This document shows, one piece after another, positions 1 to 8,568 of a stretch of 64,000 bases of DNA (position 1 is the stretch's first letter; each line of letters begins with the position of its first letter). The DNA comes from an uncultured Croceitalea sp. (lineage in GTDB: Bacteria; Bacteroidota; Bacteroidia; Flavobacteriales; Flavobacteriaceae): NCBI GenBank assembly GCA_947503285.1, contig CANNDD010000005.1, forward strand, positions 372,001 through 436,000, in the 5' to 3' direction. The position numbers and the translations under genes are program-made. The notes under the pieces were generated by a model. The model was not told where the DNA came from and made no database searches. It saw only the letters and a program-made list of their open reading frames with translations.

Positions 1-752
1 TTCAGGTTATTTTCAGCGATATAGTCGTGTATTTTTCTCGCATAGCTTTTTTCTTGACCAACCAGAACCAGATGAAAAGTTGTTCTGTGTATTGCTTTCA
101 CCAATGACAAGGCATTTTTGCGTTCTTGTATCGTTCCAACATTGAGCACATAGTGTTCTGGCAGTTGAAATTTTTTTTGAATCGCTCTTTTTTCGACCTC
201 ATTGTATTCTTGCTTAAAAGCCTTGTTACAACCTTGATGTATCACGGTGATTTTTTTGGCATCAACATTCAAGAATTTGATGATGTCCGCTTTGGTCTGT
301 TCGCTTATCGCAATAATATGATCTGCGACACTTACCGCATATTGAAATTTTAGTTTGTATATGATACGATCGAAAAAATTGTAATATTTAGGATGACTTA
401 AAAAAATTAAATCATGGATGGTGACAATTTTCGGCACGTAGTTTTTTTTGAGTTGTATGGGTATTTCACCAGAAAGCCCGTGGTACCAATCTACGTTTGA
501 AGAGTTTATCTGTTTCCATTGCCCAATTAAGCGCCATAGCGAAGGAAACGTTTTCCAGAACCAGCCCTTAGGATATACTATGGTGGCTTTTTCTAGAGGT
601 ATTTGTTCTTCGTAATGTGATTTTTTGGTGTTGAACAAGAAAAAGTGTTCTACTAAAGACTGCGTGTTTAAGATTCTAACAATGTCACGTCCGTAATTTC
701 CAAGTCCCGTGTTGTTGTGAAAAATCCGTTTTGCGTCGTAGCCGATTCTCAT
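1..752 (-). CDS. Glycosyltransferase, GT4-like, C-terminus beyond window
   Basis: This is the first 250 residues of a GT-B glycosyltransferase that would transfer a sugar from a nucleotide sugar in surface polysaccharide or LPS assembly. The frame opens with MRIGYDAKRIFHNNTGLGNY, the glycine-rich N-terminal loop of GT4 enzymes, and contains VTIHDLIFLSHP and IIAISEQTKADIIKF, then the start of the donor-binding half (LNVGTIQERKN). The frame stays open to base 1, so the C-terminal nucleotide-sugar site is not visible. It follows two other glycosyltransferases on the same strand after a 58-bp gap, probably as one operon. The donor and acceptor cannot be told from the sequence. Confidence 0.85.
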   Translation of the reverse strand, partial: MRIGYDAKRIFHNNTGLGNYGRDIVRILNTQSLVEHFFLFNTKKSHYEEQIPLEKATIVYPKGWFWKTFPSLWRLIGQWKQINSSNVDWYHGLSGEIPIQLKKNYVPKIVTIHDLIFLSHPKYYNFFDRIIYKLKFQYAVSVADHIIAISEQTKADIIKFLNVDAKKITVIHQGCNKAFKQEYNEVEKRAIQKKFQLPEHYVLNVGTIQERKNALSLVKAIHRTTFHLVLVGQEKSYARKIHDYIAENNL

Positions 753-810
753 GGTGATAAAACTACATATTATTTCTTATAGTTTGATATTGCTTTTATC
801 AACTCTTTGC

Positions 811-1863
811 CTAATTATTGGTTACAAAATTTACGTACTTGTTCTTTTGATAGGTATATGCCCATTTTGTGCTGGTATATGCATTTTTATTGCTAAGAAC
901 GTTCCGGTGAATATTTGATATCAATGTTGGCAACCGGTTAGCATCGAAAAAATAACCGTTTTCTTGAAGATCTGGCAAGGTTTTGAAATAACCGTTACAG
1001 ATCAATGGTTTTTTATAGGCATAAGCAATGTTGAAACTTCCTGAGATTTTGTAGCGCAGATAATCTTCATTTTCTGAAAGAAGGGGCATGATGTAATCGC
1101 AACATTTTAAATAGGTGTGAAAGTCCTCATTGGCAATAAACCCGTCAAAAACGATAAAATGATCTTCAAGATTATTTATTTGGATGAGGTGCCATAATTT
1201 TTGACCTTCAGAAGATTTGTCATCCAATCTTCCCAGTAGCAAAAATTTGATGTTGGTTAAATCTGGTATCGCCTTCATGGCATCTATCAACAGGGTATAA
1301 TCCCTTCTTTTCCAATCAATTCTGCCGGGAATCCCAATCCATATCCCTGATTTCTTTTGTAAATCAACTTTTGCGAAGCCAGGAAAAAAAATGGGATAAA
1401 AACTATCGACTTGAAACCCTCTTTTTTGTTTGACCTCTTTAGCGATTTGATCACTGAGCACAAGGTATTTTTTGATTTTTAAGGAAATTATACGTTGGGT
1501 GAAACTGGAATTTAGTTTTCTGCCATTGTGAAGTATACCAATACAAGTAACCTTAAAGGGTTTTAAGAGCAATGCCAAATTGCGTACTGTTTTGCTAGAA
1601 CTTGCCGTATTGAAAACAACGACTTCATGGGCTCTTAGAATATCCGCTAATTTCCACTGCTGTTTTAATTTTTTGAAAGCCCCCGCTTTGATAGGGTCAA
1701 TAAAATGAATATGCTCACATAGGTTGGAATAGGTCTTTATTTGATTTTCAAGTGCCTTATTTAAGACAAGGGATACCGAATGGCCAGAGTCGGTCAAAAA
1801 TTTGACTTGACTATAAATACATTCTTCATGACTGGTGCTGATTTCAAACAACGCGATTTTCAT
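811..1863 (-). CDS. Glycosyltransferase (GT-B fold, divergent)
   Basis: A 350-residue protein with two Rossmann-like halves. The N-terminal half begins MKIALFEISTSHEECI and has an acceptor-side helix region; the C-terminal half has the nucleotide-sugar entry IWIGIPGRIDWKRRDY, a FLLLGRLDD strand, and a stretch around CCDYIMPLLSENEDY that sits where GT4 enzymes carry their donor-binding loop. The canonical EX7E motif is not obvious, so this is a divergent GT4-type enzyme. It lies between a GT2 gene (82 bp upstream) and another GT4 gene, which suggests a shared job in assembling a glycan. Confident at fold level, not on substrate. Confidence 0.7.
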   Translation of the reverse strand: MKIALFEISTSHEECIYSQVKFLTDSGHSVSLVLNKALENQIKTYSNLCEHIHFIDPIKAGAFKKLKQQWKLADILRAHEVVVFNTASSSKTVRNLALLLKPFKVTCIGILHNGRKLNSSFTQRIISLKIKKYLVLSDQIAKEVKQKRGFQVDSFYPIFFPGFAKVDLQKKSGIWIGIPGRIDWKRRDYTLLIDAMKAIPDLTNIKFLLLGRLDDKSSEGQKLWHLIQINNLEDHFIVFDGFIANEDFHTYLKCCDYIMPLLSENEDYLRYKISGSFNIAYAYKKPLICNGYFKTLPDLQENGYFFDANRLPTLISNIHRNVLSNKNAYTSTKWAYTYQKNKYVNFVTNN

Positions 1864-1945
1864 TGTTCAATATTACAGCTTTATGTTTAAATGTTGATTG
1901 GGGTATGCGAAGTTGTAGTATTCTTCAAAAAATAGGCGGTCAAGT

Positions 1946-2782
1946 TTAAGAAGCCAATCTTTTCTCGTCAAGTTGCAGTTCTCGGTGGGTCGTTAATTTG
2001 GTGTACACCGCAGGCTGTTTCGAGCGTTCTAAATTACTTAATTCAGCATATCTGGTATAGACACTTAATGCGTTTAGGTAACACACGTTAAACCCTTTTC
2101 TCAAATCTAAAAAGCCCAATCTAACAACAAAGTTGTAAAAGAATTTCCAGGCGGGTTTAATAATTAGTTTTAAATAATTGAATTTTTTACCTTTTAGAAG
2201 TTCTTCTTGTGCCCTCAACTTGCCGTAGTGAATCATTTTTGCCTTGTAATCCTGATAATTTTTAAAGCAATAATGAGTCAATTTGTTTGAAAAACATTGA
2301 GAGTTACCATTAATACGAAGCGTTTCATGAACAATCTTTTCATTGGTGAAACTTGCCTTACTTTTTCTGAAAAGACGATGGTTCTTATCTGTTTGCCAAC
2401 CACTAAAACCTAAGGGTTTATTTTGATACATAAACTTGCGATAGAACCAATAGGCTGCGGCAGTATCTTCAGATTGAATGGTTTTTAAAATTTCTTCCCG
2501 TAAACTTTTATTTACGATTTCATCTGCATCGATAAACAAAATCCAATCGTGTGATGCTTGCTTTAAGGCAAATGATTTTTGTGCAGTGAAGTTCTCAAAA
2601 GGGTGCTGAATGACCTTTACTTTTGAATGATTCCTCAAAAATTGAAAAGTTCCATCGGTGCTGAAAGAGTCTACCACAATGATTTCATCTGCAAATGAAA
2701 CGGATTCTATACATCTTTCGATGTACCCTATCTCATTGTAGGTAATAATCAATGCTGATATTTTTTGCCTTGGGGTGGTCAA
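1946..2782 (-). CDS. Glycosyltransferase family 2 (WaaE/KdtX-like)
   Basis: A 278-residue GT-A glycosyltransferase. The N-terminus KISALIITYNEIGYIERCI is the usual GT2 nucleotide-binding start; VVDSFSTDGT follows near residue 40, and LFIDADEIV carries the DxD-type metal-binding site near residue 85. The length and the mid-domain KNHRLFRKSK region resemble the LPS-core enzymes called WaaE or KdtX, which add a hexose to the inner core, but that assignment is inference. It is the first gene of the three-gene glycosyltransferase set on the minus strand, with a TACCTTTG box about 37 bp upstream of its ATG. There is no signal peptide, as expected for a cytoplasmic or membrane-associated enzyme. Confidence 0.82.
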   Translation of the reverse strand: MTTPRQKISALIITYNEIGYIERCIESVSFADEIIVVDSFSTDGTFQFLRNHSKVKVIQHPFENFTAQKSFALKQASHDWILFIDADEIVNKSLREEILKTIQSEDTAAAYWFYRKFMYQNKPLGFSGWQTDKNHRLFRKSKASFTNEKIVHETLRINGNSQCFSNKLTHYCFKNYQDYKAKMIHYGKLRAQEELLKGKKFNYLKLIIKPAWKFFYNFVVRLGFLDLRKGFNVCYLNALSVYTRYAELSNLERSKQPAVYTKLTTHRELQLDEKRLAS

Positions 2783-2818
2783 TACAGCGCGTTTTTTAGT
2801 TTATTCTTTTGGTCAGTA

Positions 2819-2826
2819 CAAAGGTA
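2819..2826 (-). promoter_or_regulatory. -7 box of the glycosyltransferase operon
   Basis: TACCTTTG on the minus strand matches the Bacteroidota -7 consensus TAnnTTTG and sits 37 bp before the GT2 start codon. No clear TTG lies at the right distance upstream, so this is a moderate call. Confidence 0.4.
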
Positions 2827-2947
2827 TAACAAGAAATTAAGGATTAAATTGTTTTATCACATAAATTTCTTACAAATACAAAACCCAAAAGAATACTCAA
2901 AAATACGTATGAAAGGATGTTTGTTTTAGCTATTTTCATGTAGCGTA

Positions 2948-3763
2948 TTAAACCGCAACGTCATATTCCCGCAAGGCATCATTCAATGATGTTTTCTTGT
3001 TGGTGCTCTCCTTTCTTTTTCCGATGATCAGTGCACAAGGCACTTGATAATCGCCAGCCTTGAAATTTTTGGTGTAGCTTCCTGGTATGACAACCGAACC
3101 AGATGGTACGATACCTTTTCGTTCAATAGGCTCGTGACCTGTAACATCAATGATTTTGGTTGAGGCGGTTAGTACCACATTCGCTCCTAAAACCGCTTCT
3201 TTTTCGACACGTACCCCTTCAACTACAATACATCTTGAGCCGATAAATGCATTGTCTTCAATGATGACCGGTGCGGCTTGTAAGGGTTCTAAGACCCCCC
3301 CGATACCAACGCCACCGCTTAGGTGGACATTTTTGCCTATTTGGGCGCAACTTCCGACTGTGGCCCAAGTATCTACCATGGTTCCCTCATCGACATAAGC
3401 ACCAATATTGACATAACTGGGCATTAGTATGGTGCCTGAAGAGATATAAGCTCCGTGACGCGCCACAGCATGGGGAACGACTCGAATACCTTTTGCCTGG
3501 TAGCCCGTCTTTAATGGAATCTTATCATGGTATTCAAAAATTCCGGCTTCTAGGGTCTCCATTTTTTGGATCGGAAAATAAAGTACGACCCCTTTTTTCA
3601 CCCACTCATTGATTTGCCAGCCATTTGAACTGGGCTCGGCACATCGTAACGCACCACTGTCAAGTAAATTGATAACTTCACGAATCGCGTTTTGTGTTTC
3701 CGGTTCTTTGAGAAGTTCACGATTATCCCAGGCATTTTCAATTAGTGTTTTAAGCGCTGTCAT
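2948..3763 (-). CDS. dapD: 2,3,4,5-tetrahydropyridine-2,6-dicarboxylate N-succinyltransferase
   Basis: DapD transfers succinyl from succinyl-CoA to tetrahydrodipicolinate in the succinylase branch of lysine and meso-diaminopimelate synthesis in the cytoplasm. The protein has the left-handed beta-helix of hexapeptide repeats (ISSGTILMPSYVNIGAYVDE and the following turns, roughly residues 105-230) and the characteristic GVGIGGVLEPLQAAPVIIED segment. I start it at ATG 3763 (MTALKTLIENAW), which gives 271 residues, the usual length; the in-frame ATG six codons upstream would overlap the -7 promoter region. It is divergent from ruvX and monocistronic as far as can be seen. Confidence 0.95.
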   Translation of the reverse strand: MTALKTLIENAWDNRELLKEPETQNAIREVINLLDSGALRCAEPSSNGWQINEWVKKGVVLYFPIQKMETLEAGIFEYHDKIPLKTGYQAKGIRVVPHAVARHGAYISSGTILMPSYVNIGAYVDEGTMVDTWATVGSCAQIGKNVHLSGGVGIGGVLEPLQAAPVIIEDNAFIGSRCIVVEGVRVEKEAVLGANVVLTASTKIIDVTGHEPIERKGIVPSGSVVIPGSYTKNFKAGDYQVPCALIIGKRKESTNKKTSLNDALREYDVAV

Positions 3764-3778
3764 TTTTCTGATTTTGCG

Positions 3779-3786
3779 CAAATATA
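3779..3786 (-). promoter_or_regulatory. -7 box of dapD
   Basis: TATATTTG on the minus strand, 15 bp before the preferred dapD ATG. Its position supports the shorter dapD start, because the upstream ATG at 3781 lies inside the box. Confidence 0.5.
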
Positions 3787-3839
3787 CCGCTACAAAGGTA
3801 ATTTCGATGACAAATTTAAATGCATAACATTTTTAGGTT

Positions 3840-3847
3840 TATTTTTG
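3840..3847 (+). promoter_or_regulatory. -7 box of ruvX
   Basis: TATTTTTG, 14 bp before the TTG at 3862. The ATG at 3820 lies upstream of this box and would not be on a transcript started here, which favours the TTG start of ruvX. Confidence 0.45.
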
Positions 3848-3861
3848 CCAAAACTTCTGTA

Positions 3862-4275
3862 TTGGCAAGAATTTTGGCATTGGATTTTGGAAAAGTTAGA
3901 ACAGGGGTAGCTGTAACCGACGAACTTCAACTTATAGCATCGGGATTGAAAACCGTACAAACCAGCAATTTGATTGCTTTCTTAAAAGATTACATTACAA
4001 CAGAAAATGTTGAATGTATCGTTATCGGTGAACCTAGGCAAATGGACGGTACGCCATCAGAATCGGAAGCCTTGATCGAACCATTTTTAAAAAAGTTAAA
4101 GCAACTTTTTCCTCAACTCGTTTTAGAACGTCAAGATGAACGTTTTACCTCAAAAATGGCCATTCAAAGCATGATAAGTGGCGGACTCAACAAAAAGAAA
4201 CGTCAAAATAAAGCCCTAGTCGACGAGATCAGCGCTACATTGATCTTACAGTCATTTCTTAACAAAAAACATTGA
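3862..4275 (+). CDS. ruvX: RuvX/YqgF family Holliday-junction resolvase-like protein
   Basis: An RNase H-fold nuclease family implicated in pre-16S rRNA 5' processing and proposed as a Holliday junction resolvase. Visible motifs are the first acidic strand ILALDFGKVRTGVAVTD, the central IVIGEPRQMDGTPSESE, the ERQDERFTSKMA strand and a C-terminal DEISATLILQSFL with the last catalytic Asp. Starting at TTG 3862 gives about 137 residues, the family length, with the conserved start (M)ARILALDFG; the in-frame ATG at 3820 would add 14 residues not seen in the family. Divergent from dapD. In many relatives ruvX is followed directly by def; here a DUF1919 gene is wedged between. Confidence 0.9.
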   Translation: MARILALDFGKVRTGVAVTDELQLIASGLKTVQTSNLIAFLKDYITTENVECIVIGEPRQMDGTPSESEALIEPFLKKLKQLFPQLVLERQDERFTSKMAIQSMISGGLNKKKRQNKALVDEISATLILQSFLNKKH

Positions 4276-4321
4276 TCGTATCAGAACGATAGAAGTCTAT
4301 ATCAGAAAAAAGGTTCGACAA

Positions 4322-4946
4322 TTGATTGCTTCTTGGCTTAAGAAAAAAGAGTTACGACGATTACTCCATAACGAATTTGTGATAATCAGTAATAATTGCT
4401 GGGGGGGTCAAGTATATCAATGGTTTCAGAAACCTTATCAAACCCCTTTTGTTGGGTTGTTTTTATATGGGCCCTGTTATATGAAGTTTCTACGCGATAT
4501 CGATTACTATCTTGCTAGCGAGTTGGTTTTTATACAAGCCTCTAAGTACAAAAAGCGGCCTAAAACGTATCCCATCGGTGTATTGGATGACATTGAAATT
4601 CATTTTACCCATTATAAAAGCGAAGAAGAAGCGCTCGAAAAGTGGATGCGTAGAAGCACGAATGCTTGACATATTAAAAGAGAAATGGCTACATATGATT
4701 TGTGATCGGGAATCTGTTACAAAAGAAATGATCCTGGATTTTCATAGTCTGTCTTTAAAATCAAAGATTTCTTTCGGAAATTTTGCCTTGCAAAATCAAG
4801 GTCATATCCAAATATTGGAGACCCCAAAAGGAAACCCGGCGTTCGTTCCGAACGGAAAACAATTATTCAAATTGAGTTTTTTATATTTTGATATTGTGCA
4901 TTGGCTTAATTTTGGCATTGTAAAAAGAACAAGATTTAAAGATTGA
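4322..4946 (+). pseudogene. DUF1919 protein, broken by a frameshift
   Basis: Two overlapping frames together make one DUF1919 protein, a family found in capsule and exopolysaccharide loci but without a defined activity. The first frame (4322-4669) has the hallmark VIISNNCWGGQVYQWF, VGLFLYGPCYMKFL, YPIGVLDDIEIHFTHYKS and EEEALEKWMRR, then hits a stop. The second frame (offset by one base) continues from about 4652 with ARMLDILKEKWLHMICDRES and the C-terminal half to 4946. The break lies just after the conserved EKWxRR, so one extra base near 4640-4660 would explain it. The first frame opens at a TTG; no ATG is available upstream. It may be a real pseudogene or a sequencing error. Its place between ruvX and def suggests a later insertion. 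Confidence 0.75.
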
Positions 4947-4950
4947 AGAC

Positions 4951-5541
4951 ATGATTTTACCTATTGTAGCTTATGGAGACCCGGTTTTAAGAAAAAAGGC
5001 AGGGGATGTTGCCAAAGATTATCCAAAGTTGAGTGAGCTAATTGAAAATATGTGGGCCACGATGTACAACGCTAGTGGAGTTGGTCTGGCCGCACCACAA
5101 ATAGGATTGCCCATAAGACTCTTTGTAATAGACGCTACCCCATTTGCCGATGACGAAGAGTTGTCACCAGAAGAGCAAAATAAATTAAAAGGATTCAAAA
5201 AAGTGTTCATAAACGCAAAGATCGAAGATGAGACCGGTGAAGATTGGGCATTCAATGAAGGATGTTTGAGTATTCCCGACATTCGTGAAGATGTTAATAG
5301 AAAGGATACCATCAAAATAACCTACACTGACGATAAGTTCAAAACGCATACCGAAGTCTATGACGGACTTTTGGCCCGGGTCATTCAGCATGAGTATGAT
5401 CATATAGAGGGTGTACTGTTTACCGATAAGCTTTCCTCGCTCAAAAAGAGGCTTTTGAAAAATAGATTGGACAAGATTTCAAAAGGGAAAATCAATGTAG
5501 ATTATAAAATGCGTTTTCCCAATCTTAAAAAAGGACGTTAA
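4951..5541 (+). CDS. def: Peptide deformylase
   Basis: Removes the formyl group from the N-terminal methionine of new proteins in the cytoplasm, a metalloenzyme. All three family motifs are present: GVGLAAPQIGL (near residue 44), EGCLSIPD (near 102, Cys is a metal ligand) and QHEYDHIEG (near 145, HExxH with the other two ligands and the catalytic Glu). At 196 residues it is typical of Bacteroidota, with the insertion after AAPQIG (DATPFADDEEL) common in this phylum. It begins 4 bp after the broken DUF1919 gene and is followed by the DUF5606 gene. Confidence 0.97.
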   Translation: MILPIVAYGDPVLRKKAGDVAKDYPKLSELIENMWATMYNASGVGLAAPQIGLPIRLFVIDATPFADDEELSPEEQNKLKGFKKVFINAKIEDETGEDWAFNEGCLSIPDIREDVNRKDTIKITYTDDKFKTHTEVYDGLLARVIQHEYDHIEGVLFTDKLSSLKKRLLKNRLDKISKGKINVDYKMRFPNLKKGR

Positions 5542-5545
5542 TCCA

Positions 5546-5574
5546 TTGATTCTTGGCTTAAAAACATAAATTTG
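5546..5574 (+). promoter_or_regulatory. Promoter of the DUF5606 gene
   Basis: TTG at 5546-5548 and TAAATTTG at 5567-5574 with 18 bp between, a close match to the Bacteroidota -33/-7 promoter. It ends 22 bp before the DUF5606 ATG, so this gene has its own promoter after def. Confidence 0.65.
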
Positions 5575-5596
5575 CACGCACAAAATTCAGTTGAAA

Positions 5597-6031
5597 ATGG
5601 CATTGGACAAAATTTTATCAATAGGGGGTAAACCAGGATTGTATAAACTATTGACCCAAACCCGTTCGGGGTTCGTGGGCGAATCGCTAATTGATGGTAA
5701 AAGGGTTACGGTCAGTTTGCGAAACAATGTAAGTGTTCTATCAGAGATTGCCATTTATACACTAGAAGAAGAAGTGCCCCTTGGTGAGGTTTTTCAAAAA
5801 ATAAAAGAGAAGGAAAAAGGGGCAAAGACATCCATTGGTCATAAAGAAGATAAGTTAAAGTTGGAAGAATACTTTTTTGAGGTACTTCCAAATTATGACG
5901 AGGATAGGGTCTACCCCAGCGATATCAAAAAAATCATTCAATGGTATAACATTCTCCATGAGAATGGCATAACTGATTTTTCAGAGGACAAGAAATCTGA
6001 AAAGACCAAGGTCAGTGACGAAGAAGAGTAG
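5597..6031 (+). CDS. DUF5606 domain protein
   Basis: A conserved Bacteroidota protein of unknown function, usually next to def. I start at ATG 5597 (MALDKILSIGGKPGLYKLL), giving 144 residues; a TTG two codons upstream is less likely. The N-terminal 60 residues look like a small SH3-like barrel (GLYKLLTQTRSGFVGESL, KRVTVSLRNNVSVLSEIAIY); a middle region (LEEYFFEVLPNYDEDRVYPS) and a helix IKKIIQWYNILHENGI follow; the C-terminus is charged and probably disordered. No catalytic motif is visible. The context, next to def and ruvX, hints at a link with translation or RNA, but this is only inference. Confidence 0.85.
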   Translation: MALDKILSIGGKPGLYKLLTQTRSGFVGESLIDGKRVTVSLRNNVSVLSEIAIYTLEEEVPLGEVFQKIKEKEKGAKTSIGHKEDKLKLEEYFFEVLPNYDEDRVYPSDIKKIIQWYNILHENGITDFSEDKKSEKTKVSDEEE

Positions 6032-6052
6032 TTGGTATGGTCTACCTGACCA

Positions 6053-7636
6053 TCATTTCTCCCAATTTACCAATGTGGTTCTATAAAAATTGATATCCAT
6101 ATAATTCATGTAGGCAACTTGGCCTACCAAACGCTTTTTATAGTCATTCCAGTCACGTAATTCGGCTGGGGTCCAGGCTAATTCGGCATATCCGATTGCC
6201 CTCGGGAAAGCTAAATACTCCAGTTCAAAACTATTGCTTATGGTTTCTGACCATAATGGGGCTTCGAGTCCCAGAATAGACGCTTTCGATAGACCTTCGA
6301 CATAAGATTCAGGATCCCAATTGTAGGCGTCGTCTACAGGAATGTACGCTGCCCAATGTAAACCGTGTTTTGAAAGGGAATCGTACTGCATATCCAAATA
6401 CGCTTTTTTTGCAGGTGACATGATGATTTTATTGCCATTTTCCGCTGCTTTAATGGCATTGTGCGGTTCGTTCCAGAATTGATTGACACTCGAAGGGCTT
6501 ATTTTGGCTTGTGCAATCTCGTTCCAACCCACCATAATTTTTCCATGTTTTTGAACGAGTTTTTCAACCTTTTCCACAAAATGGATGTAGTCACTTTTTT
6601 TAGTGGCATGACTTTCATCACCTCCGATATGAAAATAGGGGCTTGGTGATATCGCCGCAATTTCACGAATAACATCATCCAAAAACGAATACACCGTATC
6701 TTTTCGACTATCAAATGTGCTAAAACCTACATGAGTGCCCGTATATGCTTCAAGGGTCTTGCCATTACCATTTAAGATTGGGTAGCTAAATGAGGCCGCA
6801 TTGGTATGGCCTGGCATGTCTACTTCAGGAATGATCTGAATATGCCTTTGTGCGGCGTAAGCCACCAAGTCTTTGAATTCTTCTTGGGTGTAAAAGCCAC
6901 CAGCACCGCCCCCAACTTCGGTTTGACCTCCGATTTCGGTCAATTTTGGCCAAGATTTGATTTCAATGCGCCAGCCTTGATCGTCGGTCAAGTGCATATG
7001 AAAGGCATTGTATTTGTAATAGGCCAAAATATCTATGTATTTTTTAACCTCTTCCACGGTAAAGAAATGACGGGCTACATCGAGCATGGCCCCGCGATAT
7101 TCAAAGTTGGGGGCATCATCTATCTTTCCTGTCGGAATTAGCCACATTGGTTGTTCTGAAAGTGTATCGTTGGATTGTTCCGGAATTAACTGACGCAAGG
7201 TCTGAATGCCCCTAAAGGCACCAGCAGCAGTATTTGCATTCAATAGGATGGAGTCGCTTTTGATGTACAGTTGATAGGCCTCTGGTGCATCGGATTCCAA
7301 GGTGTCGGTTTGATGGATATAGATGATACGTTCAACGCTTACATCTGCGGTATTGTTTACGGGGATTTCAAGGTTTAAACGGGTTTTTATTTTGTTGGCT
7401 AAAAAGTCTCCGACCTCTTGAAAACCGTTATTGTTCTGGTCCGTATAAATCACGGTCTTACTATCCAATCCAAAAGCCGAATTAGTGGCAATCATTTTTA
7501 AGGGTTTAGGAATCAGTGCGCTTGTAGTGAGATCTGTTTTGGGATAGTCTATTTTTTTCTTGTCGGTACCACATGACAAAAAGAATACTAAACCGACTAA
7601 CAACATTGCACTTTTCAATACGATGGATTTTCTCAT
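6053..7636 (-). CDS. Beta-N-acetylhexosaminidase lipoprotein, GH20
   Basis: Exported glycoside hydrolase that cleaves terminal GlcNAc or GalNAc from glycans by substrate-assisted catalysis. The N-terminus has a lipoprotein signal ending LVFFLSCGT, so it is anchored in a membrane. Residues about 35-165 form the GH20b domain (ends in AAAGAFRGIQTLRQL), then the catalytic barrel starts at FEYRGAMLDVARHFF, with HMHLTDDQGWRIEI and the catalytic Asp-Glu pair in YFHIGGDESH near residue 340. A tryptophan-rich C-terminal lid (LWSETI, YAELAWTP) completes the active site. At 527 residues it is full length. Downstream on the same strand are an SGNH hydrolase, an esterase and a symporter gene farther upstream, all plausibly for glycan use. 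Confidence 0.95.
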   Translation of the reverse strand: MRKSIVLKSAMLLVGLVFFLSCGTDKKKIDYPKTDLTTSALIPKPLKMIATNSAFGLDSKTVIYTDQNNNGFQEVGDFLANKIKTRLNLEIPVNNTADVSVERIIYIHQTDTLESDAPEAYQLYIKSDSILLNANTAAGAFRGIQTLRQLIPEQSNDTLSEQPMWLIPTGKIDDAPNFEYRGAMLDVARHFFTVEEVKKYIDILAYYKYNAFHMHLTDDQGWRIEIKSWPKLTEIGGQTEVGGGAGGFYTQEEFKDLVAYAAQRHIQIIPEVDMPGHTNAASFSYPILNGNGKTLEAYTGTHVGFSTFDSRKDTVYSFLDDVIREIAAISPSPYFHIGGDESHATKKSDYIHFVEKVEKLVQKHGKIMVGWNEIAQAKISPSSVNQFWNEPHNAIKAAENGNKIIMSPAKKAYLDMQYDSLSKHGLHWAAYIPVDDAYNWDPESYVEGLSKASILGLEAPLWSETISNSFELEYLAFPRAIGYAELAWTPAELRDWNDYKKRLVGQVAYMNYMDINFYRTTLVNWEK

Positions 7637-7740
7637 AACGTTGGTATTTATTTTATCAAAACCCTAGAGCTTTTCAAAGATACAAGGGATTGCTATAAAA
7701 TTATCCGTACTATTTTTTCAAAATTAGATAGTATTGATAA

Positions 7741-7920
7741 TGAATTCGTTTAAACTTTTTCAATTGGCTAAAAAATCGCCATTTTTCCTCCACTTTTGTC
7801 TTTTTCATTCCGTAGCACTGCTATACAGCTCAAAAAAGTCTTCGAACGGGTAAAAAATTTCTGATTCCCGCCTGCCGGCGAGACAGGTTCGTTGCAATTC
7901 AAAAAGTTTAAACGAGTTCA
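7741..7920. mobile_element. MITE-like element with 26-bp terminal inverted repeats
   Basis: Bases 7741-7766 and 7895-7920 are inverted repeats that match at 24 of 26 positions (core TCGTTTAAACTTTTT). They bound a 180-bp non-coding stretch between the GH20 gene and the SGNH hydrolase gene. Inside, near 7869-7887, is a CCTGCCGGCGAGACAGG hairpin of a kind often repeated in flavobacterial genomes. No open frame is present, so it would be a non-autonomous element; no clear target-site duplication is visible. It could instead be a bidirectional structural element. Confidence 0.55.
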
Positions 7921-7926
7921 ATGGGT

Positions 7927-8568
7927 TTATGGTAAAAATGGTTTTATGCTCTCGTACCACAAATCGTAGCCCAAGCTATTCATATGTAGCCCATCTTCAA
8001 TAAAGATATCCTTTCTGACCTTTCTTCCCTTGAGCATGATATCCCATACGTTGACATAATCAATACGTTCACTTTGTAACGCTATGGTTGCGAAACTTTT
8101 ATTTAAACGTCTGTATTTACCCCTTAACCTCCATCTCGAAAGGCTTGGTTTTGCAGAAATAAGTACAATTTGCGTTTCAGGAAACCTACCCTTAATTTGC
8201 TGTACTACCTCGTTCATGTCCGCAATGATTTTTTTTCTTCTTTTTCGGGCATGAACATCATTGTCCCCTTCATAGATGAATATTTTTTTCGGATTATACC
8301 GCAGCACCAGTTTATCTAGAAAATACAATAAATCACTGGTTTGGGATCCCCCAAAGCCAGAATTCAATATCTGATAGTCTGGAAATCGTTCTTGTATGTC
8401 TGTCCAAAATCGAATACTTGAACTCCCTGTGAAAACAATGGTCTCTTTGGTACTGTCCCAAATGGAATCATTGCGTTTGACAATGGCATCCACTTCTTTT
8501 TGAAACCCCTGTTGGGCTATCAACTGGGTACAAAGAAGAAGATAAAAGAAGATAAATGGCTTTTTCAT
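7927..8568 (-). CDS. SGNH/GDSL-type secreted esterase
   Basis: A 213-residue hydrolase with a signal peptide (MKKPFIFFYLLLCTQLIAQQ). SGNH blocks are visible: block I is TIVFTGSSSIRFW with the nucleophile Ser in GSSS, block II is LNSGFGGSQTSDLLYFL with the oxyanion Gly, block III is YEGDNDV with the Asn, and block V is DGLHMNSLGY with the catalytic Asp and His. Such enzymes remove acetyl or acyl groups from sugars or lipids. The start overlaps the stop of the esterase gene 8565-9446 by 4 bp, so both are translated from one message. Substrate unknown; sugar deacetylation fits the neighbours. Confidence 0.88.
   Translation of the reverse strand: MKKPFIFFYLLLCTQLIAQQGFQKEVDAIVKRNDSIWDSTKETIVFTGSSSIRFWTDIQERFPDYQILNSGFGGSQTSDLLYFLDKLVLRYNPKKIFIYEGDNDVHARKRRKKIIADMNEVVQQIKGRFPETQIVLISAKPSLSRWRLRGKYRRLNKSFATIALQSERIDYVNVWDIMLKGRKVRKDIFIEDGLHMNSLGYDLWYESIKPFLP

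Noticed and set aside
4512-4946. A separate 144-residue gene after the first DUF1919 frame
   Set aside because: Its C-terminal part continues the DUF1919 protein in another frame, and its first 45 residues lie antiparallel in phase with the true coding frame without family similarity.
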